Assembly (NCBI RefSeq): GCF_023283765.1
Contig: NZ_JAKILG010000044.1
Coordinates: forward strand, 1-39,608
Origin: Shewanella profunda
Lineage (GTDB): Bacteria > Pseudomonadota > Gammaproteobacteria > Enterobacterales > Shewanellaceae
Direction: 5' to 3'
DNA length: 39,608 nucleotides
This document shows positions 1-8,304 of this stretch, piece after piece (the stretch's first letter is position 1; each line of letters opens with the position of its first letter). Position numbers and translations under genes: made by a program. Under the pieces are notes generated by a model. That model saw nothing but the letters and a program-made list of their open reading frames with translations, ran no database searches and was not told the origin of the DNA.

Positions 1-1
1 G

Positions 2-97
2 ATTGCGGGACTTATCGCCTATCAATTGAAAGACAATAAGCCACAACTGAACATCACTAACGCAGAGTTTAATGCTATTGCAGTTATGGCTTGTTAA
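2..97 (+). CDS. 3' end of an unrecognised gene running in from the left edge
   Basis: Frame 2 is open from the window edge and stops at TAA 95-97, giving about 31 residues that end in FNAIAVMAC. I do not recognise it. It does not look like the helix-turn-helix or linker helix of a LysR protein, so it is probably not the missing N-terminus of the LysR fragment that follows in a different frame. It could be the tail of a real upstream gene or chance reading. Sequence left of the window is needed. Confidence 0.25.
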   Translation: MAGLIAYQLKDNKPQLNITNAEFNAIAVMAC

Positions 98-708
98 ACC
101 GATCTCAGGTTGATATTAGCCTTATCACTCCAGGTAGCATTGGTTTAACGCTTTTTCCGTTATTAATCGAACTACAACAAGCCTTTCCGGCATTAAGCAT
201 TCGCCACCGCTTTGCACCTGACAGTGAAATAGTGGCCTCAGTGTTAGCCAATGAACATGAAATCGGCATGGTGACCTTAAAACCTTCCGATCCTCGTATT
301 CACAGCACACATTTTACCGAAGAGCCGCTTGAACTTGTGGTACCTGCAAGCCATAAACAAAATGAATGGGCTGATTTACAGCGGCTGGGATTTATCTCCC
401 ATCCCGATGGTGAGGCCATGGCGACTCGGCTGCTTAGCCGTAAATATCCAACTCACCCCGGTATTCAAGAGATCCCCTGTAAAGGATTTACCAACCAAAT
501 CAGCCTCATTCTCGAGCCTGTCGCAAAAGGACTAGGATTTACGGTTATACCGCAATACGCCCGCAAAGCCTTTGAACGACAAGAAGATATCTATGTAGTG
601 GAATGTGGCAGCCAAGTTGTAGATACCATTTGGCTTATCCACCGTGCAGAGTGGCCCTTGTCGCGCAGAGCCCAAAAAGCGATCACGTTTTTAAAGGGTA
701 AAATATAA
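91..708 (+). pseudogene. LysR-family regulator remnant, effector-binding domain only
   Basis: The 205-residue translation matches the periplasmic-binding-protein-like effector domain of LysR-type transcriptional regulators. It opens with VDISLITPGSIGLTLFPLL, which is where residue ~90 of a normal ~300-residue regulator begins, and it carries the expected second lobe (PVAKGLGFTVIPQYA). The DNA-binding winged helix and the linker helix are absent. In-frame stops precede the only possible start, a TTG at 91 with no clear ribosome-binding site. The reading frame just upstream encodes something unrelated. I therefore read it as a truncated, probably non-functional gene, although a free effector domain cannot be excluded. 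The domain itself shows no internal stop or frameshift, so the decay may be recent. Confidence 0.6.
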
Positions 709-828
709 AGCACAGTAATAGCTCTTTCCACGATACAGAAAAAGCTTATAGATCCACAATCACAGCTGGATGGACTCATTGAGAATACCAGTGCAAATTA
801 AGCTGTTATGGGTAGTTTAACAACAAAA

Positions 829-850
829 AGCCCCACTTTAAAATGGGGCT
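829..850 (-). terminator. Intrinsic terminator of trmY
   Basis: A 7-bp stem, AGCCCCA / TGGGGCT, with an 8-nt loop is followed on the minus strand by TTTTGTTG. It lies 45 bp beyond the trmY stop codon. Confidence 0.75.
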
Positions 851-894
851 TGAACACGCTAAAAGTCAGTTAGTGACTCAAGAAAACTCAGCGG

Positions 895-1491
895 CTACTG
901 ATTGATATCCAATTCATTGTGGATCAATACCACGCACTGGGAAGCAAACAACATCTTAGGTCCTAAGCTGATCTTTTGCGCGCCGAGTCGTTTCAAGGTA
1001 TTAAAACTTTTCTTCGGCATAGGAATATGATCGGTTAGCAAAAAGCACGGATTGCCCACAAATTCTTGCTCACGGATTGAAGTGCCTTTTTTATCCATCA
1101 TAAACAATTGATAATCCACCGCAAGTTCCTGCACCAGCTTTTCAAAACTGATGGTGCTGACACTGATGCCCTGGTCAACAACACGGGTTTGCTCTTTCGT
1201 CATGCCCCTTGAAATATCTAAGGCCTTAGCAATTTTTGTCAGCAAAGCTTGCTCGTTGAAACCGCCAATATGGCAAATATTTCGAGTATCGAAGCAGATA
1301 GTGCGGGAAAAATCCGTGGTACTTTCTAACACTAAATACACGACAACGTCATTTCGATGGGACTGAGCCACAAAAATAGTGTTCATCAAGGTATGAGCTA
1401 AAATCTCGGTGTGCGCATCTTGGCCGACAGATGCCAATAATAGTTGACTGTCGGTAGGTGCAGATCTGGCTCGTAAAACAAAGGCGCGCAT
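895..1491 (-). CDS. trmY: TrmY-family tRNA pseudouridine-54 N1-methyltransferase homologue (SPOUT fold)
   Basis: The 198-residue protein matches the TrmY/DUF358 (UPF0217) family of SAM-dependent SPOUT methyltransferases. In archaea the enzyme N1-methylates pseudouridine 54 in the tRNA T-loop; the role of the bacterial homologues is less clear. Visible family features are the N-terminal RAFVLRAR strand, the central HIGGFNEQALLTKIAKAL segment, and the C-terminal trefoil-knot region with FLLTDHIPMP and KISLGPKMLFASQCVVLIHNE, where SAM should bind. The length is normal. The ATG at 1491 has AGGA about 10 nt upstream. The gene is a single transcription unit ended by the hairpin at 829-850. Next to it, on the same strand, is a tRNA gene, but a functional tie is only a guess. 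Confidence 0.85.
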   Translation of the reverse strand: MRAFVLRARSAPTDSQLLLASVGQDAHTEILAHTLMNTIFVAQSHRNDVVVYLVLESTTDFSRTICFDTRNICHIGGFNEQALLTKIAKALDISRGMTKEQTRVVDQGISVSTISFEKLVQELAVDYQLFMMDKKGTSIREQEFVGNPCFLLTDHIPMPKKSFNTLKRLGAQKISLGPKMLFASQCVVLIHNELDINQ

Positions 1492-1671
1492 AGGTAAATA
1501 TCCTACTCAATAATGTCTTTAATGCTAAATGGTTAATGCACATAGTTTGTGAAATTGACTATTTCACCTTGAAGATTTTTGCCCTTGGCTGTACCAAAGT
1601 CACCCTAATTACTCGAACTTAAACCTTAGTCGCAAGTAGTGTTAACAATATTGGCAGCAAAAAAGGTATAA

Positions 1672-1715
1672 AAAACAAAACCCCGTATAGCAATGCTAAC
1701 ACGGGGTTTTGTTTT
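1672..1715 (-). terminator. Terminator downstream of tRNA-Pro
   Basis: A perfect 15-bp inverted repeat, AAAACAAAACCCCGT / ACGGGGTTTTGTTTT, surrounds a loop that can itself pair (TAGCA/TGCTA). Read on the minus strand, the GC stem is followed by TTTTGTTTTT, so it fits as the tRNA-Pro terminator. Because A and T tracts flank both sides, it could also work on the plus strand. Confidence 0.8.
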
Positions 1716-1771
1716 ACTTAACGGTTGGTTATTTTAATAATTAAAACAAGCTAACAATTAAGTACTTAATT

Positions 1772-1848
1772 TGGTCGGTATGAGAGGATTCGAACCTCCG
1801 ACCCCTGACACCCCATGACAGTGCGCTACCGGGCTGCGCTACATACCG
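1772..1848 (-). tRNA. proL: tRNA-Pro, anticodon GGG
   Basis: The minus strand folds as a 77-nt cloverleaf including an encoded CCA. The acceptor stem is CGGTATG/CATACCG, the D stem GCGC/GCGC, and the anticodon loop ATGGGGT places GGG at positions 34-36. The T arm is GGAGG TTCGAAT CCTCT. The anticodon stem has a T-T mismatch, which I recall also being present in E. coli proL, so it is not a defect. It is read from the right, alone, and ends at the hairpin at 1672-1715. Confidence 0.95.
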
Positions 1849-2177
1849 AAATTGTTCTAGTGGTAGATTTTTATCCTAGATAAACGCTAACACTATTCAC
1901 CTAAGGCGCTATTTGCTGGGGTAACCTTAAGTGAGCGAGACTTTAGCAATTGCCTCGCGCCTGTGCAAGTGCTTAGTGACATCTCTTTGATTAACTGCTT
2001 AGTTTCTGGTCTGAATAACGAATTTTGAATCTTTAGCCGTATACGTTTATGTCACAACCCCCGTTTTAAGTCACTTAGCTAAGATGACATATCTATCGCA
2101 TATGACATTAACTGAGTTGGACTAAGTCGGGTTAAGATCACTGCCAACCTATTTCAACTAACCTGATATAAACCGCG
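1849..2177. other. Intergenic region between divergent tRNA-Pro and the gene at 2178
   Basis: 329 bp without a plausible gene. It must hold the tRNA-Pro promoter (minus) and the promoter of the gene at 2178 (plus). I see no convincing -35/-10 pair, repeat or RNA structure. Confidence 0.5.
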
Positions 2178-2669
2178 ATGATCATTGGAAATCCCCACGC
2201 AAAGTTTGCTTTTTATCTGCCCACTGCGCCGCTCATTCCCGATGACTGGCATTACAGTCAAGTTGATGCCGTAGCATCACTCACAGTACTAAACGGTAAT
2301 CATTGGCGTAAGATATTCACTATTATGGCGAAAATTTGTGTAACCGATGGTGATTGGCGTGGCTACAGTAACGATATACTGCTCAAACAACAGGAAATGA
2401 TCGTCATCGGTGGTAAAACACTTGCGCCTAAAACTAATATTCACCTTATTTGTGGACAAGTTGCTGCAGCCGATTTAGCTATAGTCGGTGGTGATATTGC
2501 GCTGCCCACCCGACCACTTGATCTTCAAAGTAAACTTATTGACTCGATAATGGTTATCCCAAATGCAACACCACAAATAACGCATTGTTTGCGCACGCCC
2601 TACTTAGACTATCGCCAATATCCGAATGCGCTAATTGAACTGACTCGCCAGCAGTTGCAAACAACTTGA
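2178..2669 (+). CDS. Conserved hypothetical protein, possibly DUF6942
   Basis: A 163-residue soluble protein with no signal peptide or membrane segment. Distinct stretches are FAFYLPTAPLIPDDWHYSQ near residues 11-29, a central KTLAPKTNIHLICGQVAAADL and a C-terminal TPYLDYRQYPNALIELTRQQL. The last motif, with tyrosines and a final amphipathic helix, looks like a conserved end. I think it may be the DUF6942 family of Shewanella and Vibrio, but that is from memory and unsure. No catalytic motif is visible. The ATG at 2178 lacks a good ribosome-binding site. The gene stands alone and converges on nadE. No function is proposed. Confidence 0.6.
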   Translation: MIIGNPHAKFAFYLPTAPLIPDDWHYSQVDAVASLTVLNGNHWRKIFTIMAKICVTDGDWRGYSNDILLKQQEMIVIGGKTLAPKTNIHLICGQVAAADLAIVGGDIALPTRPLDLQSKLIDSIMVIPNATPQITHCLRTPYLDYRQYPNALIELTRQQLQTT

Positions 2670-2690
2670 GCTTGTTATTGGGCCATAAAA

Positions 2691-2721
2691 AAGCACCCTA
2701 GGTAAAACCGTTCGGGTGCTT
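2691..2721 (-). terminator. Terminator of nadE
   Basis: An 8-bp stem AAGCACCC / GGGTGCTT with a 15-nt loop is followed on the minus strand by TTTTATGG, 25 bp after the nadE stop. On the plus strand there is no T run, so the convergent gene at 2178-2669 is less well served. Confidence 0.7.
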
Positions 2722-2745
2722 AGCTATCACGACTAACGAACAAAA

Positions 2746-3576
2746 TCAGTCGTAGATAGTTGCAATAGGCTGACGCTTATGTTGGGTGGCTTTGTAGATA
2801 TTAATCAACTTATCCTCAACCGATTTATCGACCTCTTTACCTTCAAGAAAATCATCAATTTGTGCATAGGTTAAGCCCAATGCAACTTCATCTTCTAACA
2901 GCGGTTGATTATCCTCAAGATCGGCAGTCGGTGCTTTATATACTAAGAATTCTGGTGCGCCAAGATAAGCGGCAAGTTGGCGAACTTGACGTTTGTTTAA
3001 GCCAAAAAGTGGAGCTAAATCACAGGCGCCATCACCCCATTTAGTGTAAAAACCCGTGATATTTTCGGCGCTGTGATCTGTGCCAACAACTAATCCACCC
3101 ACGAGTCCGGCAAGTTCATATTGGGCGATCATGCGCATACGGGCCTTGACATTACCTTTCACAAAATCAACTTTTGCCGCATCAGGCAATGGTAGACCTG
3201 TGTCGGCAAAAGCGGCTAACGCAGCGCTATGCACGCCATCGACGCCCTGATGCACATTCACAGTGACTAACTTTGAAGGCTGAATAAACTGACAGGCGAG
3301 CTGCGCCTCATGCTCATCTTTTTGGATCTGATAGGGTAAGCGCACCGCAATAAACTGATAATCAGCATTGGCTTGCTCGCTGTTTAAGCTATCAACGGCT
3401 AACTGACATAAACGCCCCGCCGTTGAAGAGTCAACACCGCCACTGATCCCCAATACGAGTGCTTTACAGCGCGCTTCTTTCAGTTTGGTTTTAATAAACG
3501 CGACACGACGTTGCACTTCAAACTCTGGCTCAATCGCCTTGAGCACCTTCATTTCTCTTAAGATTTGCGCTTTCAC
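2746..3576 (-). CDS. nadE: NH3-dependent NAD+ synthetase
   Basis: NadE performs the last step of NAD synthesis: it adenylates nicotinate adenine dinucleotide with ATP and amidates it with ammonia. The ATP-pyrophosphatase P-loop LGISGGVDSSTAGRL is near residues 42-56. Further family blocks are GNVKARMRMIAQYELA, VVGTDHSAENITGFYTKWGDGACD and LAPLFGLNKRQVR, all typical of the short ammonia-dependent form without a glutaminase domain. The frame is open to a GTG at 3588, but the AAGGTGGA ribosome-binding site overlaps that codon and sits about 8 nt before a second GTG at 3576. The second GTG gives 276 residues, the length I recall for Shewanella NadE. It is transcribed alone and ends at the hairpin at 2691-2721. 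Confidence 0.95.
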   Translation of the reverse strand: MKAQILREMKVLKAIEPEFEVQRRVAFIKTKLKEARCKALVLGISGGVDSSTAGRLCQLAVDSLNSEQANADYQFIAVRLPYQIQKDEHEAQLACQFIQPSKLVTVNVHQGVDGVHSAALAAFADTGLPLPDAAKVDFVKGNVKARMRMIAQYELAGLVGGLVVGTDHSAENITGFYTKWGDGACDLAPLFGLNKRQVRQLAAYLGAPEFLVYKAPTADLEDNQPLLEDEVALGLTYAQIDDFLEGKEVDKSVEDKLINIYKATQHKRQPIATIYD

Positions 3577-3708
3577 CGAAAATTCCACCTTAAATAATCG
3601 CTGTAATTTGGGTCAAATAGAACAAAACTAACGGTAACATTTATTTGCAACTGCCTGTAGCAAAAAATCATTCTGATTGAGTTAATTATTGATAGAGATC
3701 TATAAAAC

Positions 3709-3740
3709 AAGAGCAATAACGATAGACCGTTATTGCTCTT
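3709..3740 (-). terminator. Terminator of gsk
   Basis: A perfect 13-bp stem AAGAGCAATAACG / CGTTATTGCTCTT has a 6-nt loop. On the minus strand it is followed by GTTTTATAG, 43 bp beyond the gsk stop. Confidence 0.75.
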
Positions 3741-3782
3741 AAATTAAGTATCAGTCTTTAGACTAAGCAAAGAAGCTGTAAC

Positions 3783-5087
3783 TTATCTTTCCCAGTAGGA
3801 TTCTTCTAAACTGTCTTCCCGTTCTGGCAAGCCACGGGACAAACGTGGACTGTGTTGTGCTAGCACTTCATAGGCGACACGGTTGGCATATTTACAAATT
3901 TGCGAGAATGAGGAATAACACAAACCATCGCGCTTATGTTTACTCGAGCCTGGCACATTGGTTTTATGGAAAGTATTGGCCGCTAAATCGTGCAATAACG
4001 CCGATAATGCACCATCACCCGCACCATTAGTGTTGCCGATTTTTTCAGGGCCGCCCATATAGGGAGAAATATGCGCATACACTTTGATGGGTGTTTCACA
4101 GTCACTTTTTAATTTTGGACGGGAGAATTCATAGCGGTTAAATTCTGGGATAGCGCCAGGTAGTAAAGTATGGGTCGTTTCACGCTTTTCAGAATCCTCG
4201 GTGTAACCTGCGGTATAAAGGCCGATAGGCCCCGCAGTGGTGAGTACCATATCACACCACTCTAACGCTTTTTCACTGGCAAGCAGCGGGTCGCGTGAAC
4301 CCGTTAAGGCTTCACCTTCATCCTCATTCATCGCCAGAATGGTGACATTTTCTTTGATGAAGTTTTGCCACCACAGGGGATCTTCTTCAATCAAAAAACG
4401 TGTACCTAAGGTCAACACCACGGGCACATCGGCAGCTTTAGCATATTCAATAGCGCACATGGCGGCATCGGTAATTCGATCGCCACCACTGGCACGCATT
4501 AAGTACGCCGTTAACACTAAAGCCGAACTGCCCTGCACGACATCTTTATCAATAAATTCAGGAGTGAGTTTATCCATTGCGCCTTTGCTGATGGCAAAAG
4601 TGCGTTCACCGCAATCAGAAATTAATGTAAAACAACGGCCAATAGGTCCATCGACGGGTTGCAGATAGTTGAGATCGACTTTTGAGGATGTGTTGCAAAG
4701 ATAACGATAGGCATAACTGCCCACTTCGATATTTTGGCTCATTACCCCAAATAATACTGAACGGTCATCGGCCAAAATCGAATAATTATGAACTGTGTTA
4801 CCGATAGTACCACCTGCAAATTCATCGCTGATCAGGCCATGAATTTTTAACTCAGTGTAGAGCCTGTGGGCCTGTTCATCATTTATGAGGGTCGAGTTGC
4901 CTTTGGGTAAGCCATATCTACTCAGTAATTCATCTTCTACTTTCGCCTCGATATCCACTAAAGTTTGATCGATACCGCTGATATAAGTCGCAAACGGTTG
5001 GGGCTGTTGAGTCAGCTGTTCAAGCAGCGGATCTCGGGTTTTAACTGGAAAATAATGTTTCGATTTGCGCTGACCGGGAAACTTCAT
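3783..5087 (-). CDS. gsk: Inosine-guanosine kinase (PfkB family)
   Basis: Gsk phosphorylates guanosine and inosine to GMP and IMP in purine salvage. The protein is close to E. coli Gsk throughout: MKFPGQRKSKHYFPV at the N-terminus, SGIDQTLVDIEAKV, FAGGTIGNTVHNYS, VDGPIGRCFTLI and the PfkB signature NTNGAGDGALSALLHD, whose aspartate is the catalytic base. The C-terminal SRGLPEREDSLEESYWER is nearly identical to the E. coli end. An upstream in-frame start at 5108 exists, but the 434-residue form beginning MKFPG equals the E. coli length and has AGGAAAGAGAG just before its ATG. It is monocistronic with the terminator at 3709-3740. Together with apt at 15 kb it gives the window two purine-salvage genes. 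Confidence 0.96.
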   Translation of the reverse strand: MKFPGQRKSKHYFPVKTRDPLLEQLTQQPQPFATYISGIDQTLVDIEAKVEDELLSRYGLPKGNSTLINDEQAHRLYTELKIHGLISDEFAGGTIGNTVHNYSILADDRSVLFGVMSQNIEVGSYAYRYLCNTSSKVDLNYLQPVDGPIGRCFTLISDCGERTFAISKGAMDKLTPEFIDKDVVQGSSALVLTAYLMRASGGDRITDAAMCAIEYAKAADVPVVLTLGTRFLIEEDPLWWQNFIKENVTILAMNEDEGEALTGSRDPLLASEKALEWCDMVLTTAGPIGLYTAGYTEDSEKRETTHTLLPGAIPEFNRYEFSRPKLKSDCETPIKVYAHISPYMGGPEKIGNTNGAGDGALSALLHDLAANTFHKTNVPGSSKHKRDGLCYSSFSQICKYANRVAYEVLAQHSPRLSRGLPEREDSLEESYWER

Positions 5088-5295
5088 AGTGGCTCTCTTT
5101 CCTGGCATCCATGCTAATTGGCGTTATGACGAGATAAAACTCGCCAGTGTCCTAAAAATAATGAGTCTAGGCTAGAGAGACCAAAAATCCACTCCTTAGC
5201 CGGAAGGGCGCAGATTCTACCATAAAATCAGCATGAAACTAGGGGGATCAACAGTGCTTCGCAATGTTTACTAAAAAATGCTCTCCCCCCTTCTT

Positions 5296-6300
5296 TTAAT
5301 CCCAAGAATGGGCTTGTTCTTGGACTAATTGCCTTAGCAACTCTATATGCAACTCATCATCATTGAGGCAAGGAATAAAGCGATATGCTTCACCGCCCGC
5401 ATGTAAAAAGGTTTCTTTGCCACCAATCGAAATCTCTTCTAGGGTTTCTAGGCAATCGGTTGCAAAAGCGGGACAGATCACATCGACACTTTTAATGCCC
5501 TGTGTGGGTAACTTAGCCAGCAATTCATCGGCATAGGGTGTAAGCCATTCTTCACGACCAAAGCGTGATTGAAAGCAAACCTGCCATTGTGATTCTTTTA
5601 ACTCAAGCTTTTGTGCCAAAAGCTTAGCAGTCACAAGGCATTGCTCACGGTATGGATCGCCCTCTTTGACATAACGCAGCGGAATGCCGTGGAACGAAAG
5701 CAGTAATTTGTCCGCTTGACCATAGGTTTTCCAGTGACGTTTAACGCTGTGGGCAAGTGCCGCGATATAGGCATCATGGTCAAAATAGTGTTTATTAAAA
5801 CGGAGTTCCGGCATATCGCGCACGGTTTTAAGATAACTGGCAACGGCATCGAACACACTCGCCACCGTCGAGCAGGAATACTGCGGATACAGTGGCAGTA
5901 CCACAATCCGCTCAGCGCCTTGGGCTTTAAGCCTAGCAAAGCCGCTATCAATAGAAGGATTACCGTAACTCATGCCCAGTTCAACGGGAATATCTTGATT
6001 AAAAGTCGCGCTTAAATCCACCGCCAGTTTCTGTGCTTGGCGTGAACTAATTACCATTAAGGGCGAGCCTTCATCGGTCCACACACTTTGGTAAAGCTTA
6101 GCGACTTTAGCAGGACGGGTATTGAGGATAATGCCGTTTAACAGCGGCTGCCACAGCCAAGGCGAAAGATCGACTACCCGCGGATCACTTAAAAACTGTT
6201 TGAGAAAACGTTTCACAGCCTTAGGAGTAGGTGTATCAGGCGTACCAAGGTTAACCAATAACACGCCAAAAGCAGGAGAAGAATTCAACGTTAGACCCAT
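5296..6300 (-). CDS. hemH: Ferrochelatase
   Basis: HemH inserts Fe2+ into protoporphyrin IX, the last step of haem synthesis. The 334-residue protein has the family N-terminus FGVLLVNLGTPDTPTPKAVK, the DPRVVDLSPWLWQPLLNGIIL block, YPQYSCSTVASVFD, and LLLSFHGIP with the proposed metal-binding histidine. CFQSRFGREEWLTPY follows, and DCLETLEEI carries the catalytic glutamate. Length is normal. Haem demand is high in an organism rich in c-type cytochromes such as the cctA product at the right of this window. I recall that Shewanella genomes carry two ferrochelatase genes; this would be the one linked to adk. The gene lies downstream of adk but behind a strong terminator, so it probably has its own promoter in 6301-6343. 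Confidence 0.95.
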   Translation of the reverse strand: MGLTLNSSPAFGVLLVNLGTPDTPTPKAVKRFLKQFLSDPRVVDLSPWLWQPLLNGIILNTRPAKVAKLYQSVWTDEGSPLMVISSRQAQKLAVDLSATFNQDIPVELGMSYGNPSIDSGFARLKAQGAERIVVLPLYPQYSCSTVASVFDAVASYLKTVRDMPELRFNKHYFDHDAYIAALAHSVKRHWKTYGQADKLLLSFHGIPLRYVKEGDPYREQCLVTAKLLAQKLELKESQWQVCFQSRFGREEWLTPYADELLAKLPTQGIKSVDVICPAFATDCLETLEEISIGGKETFLHAGGEAYRFIPCLNDDELHIELLRQLVQEQAHSWD

Positions 6301-6343
6301 AGTGAGTGAAATTCATTGGCAGGCTAACATTCAGATACCCATA

Positions 6344-6371
6344 AAAAAAGCCTGCATTGGCAGGCTTTTTT
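6344..6371 (-). terminator. Terminator of adk
   Basis: A 12-bp stem AAAAAAGCCTGC / GCAGGCTTTTTT with loop ATTG. On the minus strand the T tract follows directly, 40 bp after the adk stop and 43 bp before hemH begins. The A/T flanks make it symmetrical. Confidence 0.85.
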
Positions 6372-6411
6372 CTAATATGAGAACTTGTTCGCGTTAATTA
6401 TGCGTTTATGC

Positions 6412-7056
6412 TTACTTCAGCACGCTAGCAAGTTGTTTACTTACGGCCGCAACCGATTGTGTACCATCAAATTTATTATATTGAGTTTGACCTGCAACAG
6501 CGACTTTACCGTAATAATCAACCAGCGGTTTAGTTTGCTCGTGGTAAATAGCTAAACGTTTACGCACTGTAGTTTCTTCATCGTCAGGGCGGATTGCTAA
6601 ATCTTCGCCAGTCACATCGTCTTTACCTTCCACTTTCGGAGGGTTGAATACCACATGGTAAACACGACCCGAACCAGGGTGAACACGACGGCCACTCATA
6701 CGCTTAACGATTTCTTCGTCTGGCACATCGATTTCAATCACGTGATCGATGCTAATACCGTTTGCCGCCATCGCATCCGCTTGCGGGATAGTGCGCGGGA
6801 AACCGTCTAACAAGAACCCTTTAGCACAATCGTCCTGTGCGATACGCTCTTTAACCAGACCAATGATAAGATCATCAGAAACCAGTTGGCCTGCATCCAT
6901 CACTTTTTTCGCTTCTAAACCCAGTGGTGTACCGGCTTTAACTGCGGCGCGTAACATATCGCCAGTGGAAATTTGTGGGATACCGTACTGTTCCATGATG
7001 AACTGGGCCTGGGTACCTTTACCGGCACCGGGGGCACCCAATAGGATAATGCGCAT
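6412..7056 (-). CDS. adk: Adenylate kinase
   Basis: Adk catalyses ATP + AMP to 2 ADP and keeps the adenylate pool balanced. The 214-residue protein begins MRIILLGAPGAGKGTQAQFI with the P-loop at residues 7-15. It has the AMP-binding region ISTGDMLRAAV, the FLLDGFPRTIPQA block, and a long LID (RRVHPGSGRVYHVVFNPPKVEGKDDVTGEDL) without zinc cysteines, as in other gammaproteobacteria. The frame runs on to 7113, but the extra 19 residues are basic and unlike the family. The ATG at 7056 has AGAGGA upstream and gives exactly the E. coli length. The gene order htpG-(cnoX)-adk-hemH-gsk resembles E. coli, where htpG, adk, hemH and gsk are also neighbours. Confidence 0.97.
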   Translation of the reverse strand: MRIILLGAPGAGKGTQAQFIMEQYGIPQISTGDMLRAAVKAGTPLGLEAKKVMDAGQLVSDDLIIGLVKERIAQDDCAKGFLLDGFPRTIPQADAMAANGISIDHVIEIDVPDEEIVKRMSGRRVHPGSGRVYHVVFNPPKVEGKDDVTGEDLAIRPDDEETTVRKRLAIYHEQTKPLVDYYGKVAVAGQTQYNKFDGTQSVAAVSKQLASVLK

Positions 7057-7197
7057 CTCAAGAGTCCTCTTTTTCGCATTGATATTCTTCTTAGGGCGGC
7101 GATCTTCGCACATCTGGCCGCCATTGAGAAGGCTTTTAGCTTCGACTTTAGCCTCAGAAACCGCAAATAAATGGCAGTTTAGGAGCGATTTTAGTCA

Positions 7198-8061
7198 TTA
7201 ATAGAGTAAGGTATAAAGCTTACGGCGATATTGATTGGCGAGCGGATTACCTTGACCAAGTGCGGTGAGCAATTCCATAAACACTTGTTTTACAGTGCCA
7301 TTTTCAGCATTTAGATCCTTAGCTAACACACCGAACAATAGACTTAACGCATCTTCATCGCGGTGGGCGGCATGCAACGCCTTGCTAAGTTCGAGTAATA
7401 GTACTAAATCCTGTGGGTTTTGCTCAAATTTTTGCTGTAAATCGCGAATTTCGGGGGTGTCCGCCACATCCAAGGCAAGTGCTAACTTAGCTTTTAAACT
7501 TTGGTAGTAGCTGTCTTGATCCGCAAGGCCTATCTGTTCCAGCAACGTTTGTGCTAGGGCTAATTCTCCCTGCATTAAATACACATCGGCGAGTACTAAA
7601 CTCACCTCGCCCGCCTTATTGGACGCGCTATGGGCTTCTTTTAGCAACACCACAGCAGTCGCTAAGTCCTCATTGGTGACTTGGCTTAGGGTCAGTAATT
7701 CCTTAGCTTGGGCTAATTGCAATTGCCACATAGGTGGTAAATGCTTATCAAGCATGGCATTAACTTGCGCTACTTCCTGTACCCCGGCAAAACCATCAAT
7801 AGGTTGCCCTTTATCGAGCACTAGGGTGGTGGGCAAACTTTGAATACGGAAATAATTGGCAATTTCTAATTCGGTTTCGCAATTCACTTTGGCAAGTACA
7901 AAACGTCCCGAATGCTGGGAAGCAATCTGCTCTAACGTCTGCACCATAGTGACACTTTGTGGTTGAGATTGTGCCCAAAATACTAACACCACGATCTGTT
8001 GCATCGAGGCATCAACCACTTGCTGAATATTGTCTTTAGTCAGATCGAGGATATTGTCCAT
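7198..8061 (-). CDS. cnoX: Thioredoxin-TPR co-chaperone CnoX (YbbN)
   Basis: CnoX/YbbN is a redox-linked holdase that protects unfolding proteins from oxidation and hands them to GroEL and DnaK. Residues ~1-110 form a thioredoxin fold (IVVLVFWAQSQPQS, then the cis-proline strand SLPTTLVLDKGQPIDGFAG). Residues ~115-285 form the TPR-like region (LATAVVLLKEAHS, DLVLLLELSKALHAA, and the closing NPLANQYRRKLYTLLY). The active-site region reads W29-AQSQPQS, with no cysteine where thioredoxins have CxxC and E. coli CnoX keeps one. It should therefore be redox-inactive at that site and act purely as a chaperone or scaffold. Length is normal (E. coli 284). It sits between htpG and adk, so a shared proteostasis role with htpG is plausible. 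Confidence 0.9.
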   Translation of the reverse strand: MDNILDLTKDNIQQVVDASMQQIVVLVFWAQSQPQSVTMVQTLEQIASQHSGRFVLAKVNCETELEIANYFRIQSLPTTLVLDKGQPIDGFAGVQEVAQVNAMLDKHLPPMWQLQLAQAKELLTLSQVTNEDLATAVVLLKEAHSASNKAGEVSLVLADVYLMQGELALAQTLLEQIGLADQDSYYQSLKAKLALALDVADTPEIRDLQQKFEQNPQDLVLLLELSKALHAAHRDEDALSLLFGVLAKDLNAENGTVKQVFMELLTALGQGNPLANQYRRKLYTLLY

Positions 8062-8260
8062 GGTATTTCCTTAATATCGAAAGGTGGCTAATCGAAGAAT
8101 AGTTAAGCTCCCACCTTGATACACATGCCTTTGTGGCAATATTTGCCACTCTTCATCTATTGAATCATTTCAACCAACGAACCCGCTTAGCAATAGGTTC
8201 TAACATACTTAGACTAAAACAACAGAGTTAAGTTAAAACCGAGTTAGGCTCAAAAATAAC

Positions 8261-8296
8261 TGGGGCCCATTTGAGCAATAACGTTCATGGGCCCCA
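8261..8296 (-). terminator. Terminator of htpG
   Basis: A GC-rich 10-bp stem TGGGGCCCAT / ATGGGCCCCA with a 16-nt loop starts 9 bp beyond the htpG stop. On the minus strand it is followed by GTTATTTTTG. Confidence 0.8.
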
Positions 8297-8304
8297 AATA
8301 TTTT

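Noticed and set aside
1776..1848. Damaged tRNA because of a T-T mismatch in the anticodon stem
   Set aside because: I recall the same mismatch in the E. coli tRNA-Pro(GGG); all other stems are perfect.
4237..4668. 143-codon frame opposite gsk
   Set aside because: Antisense shadow of a well-conserved gene; low-complexity Ser/Ala-rich translation and no start signal.
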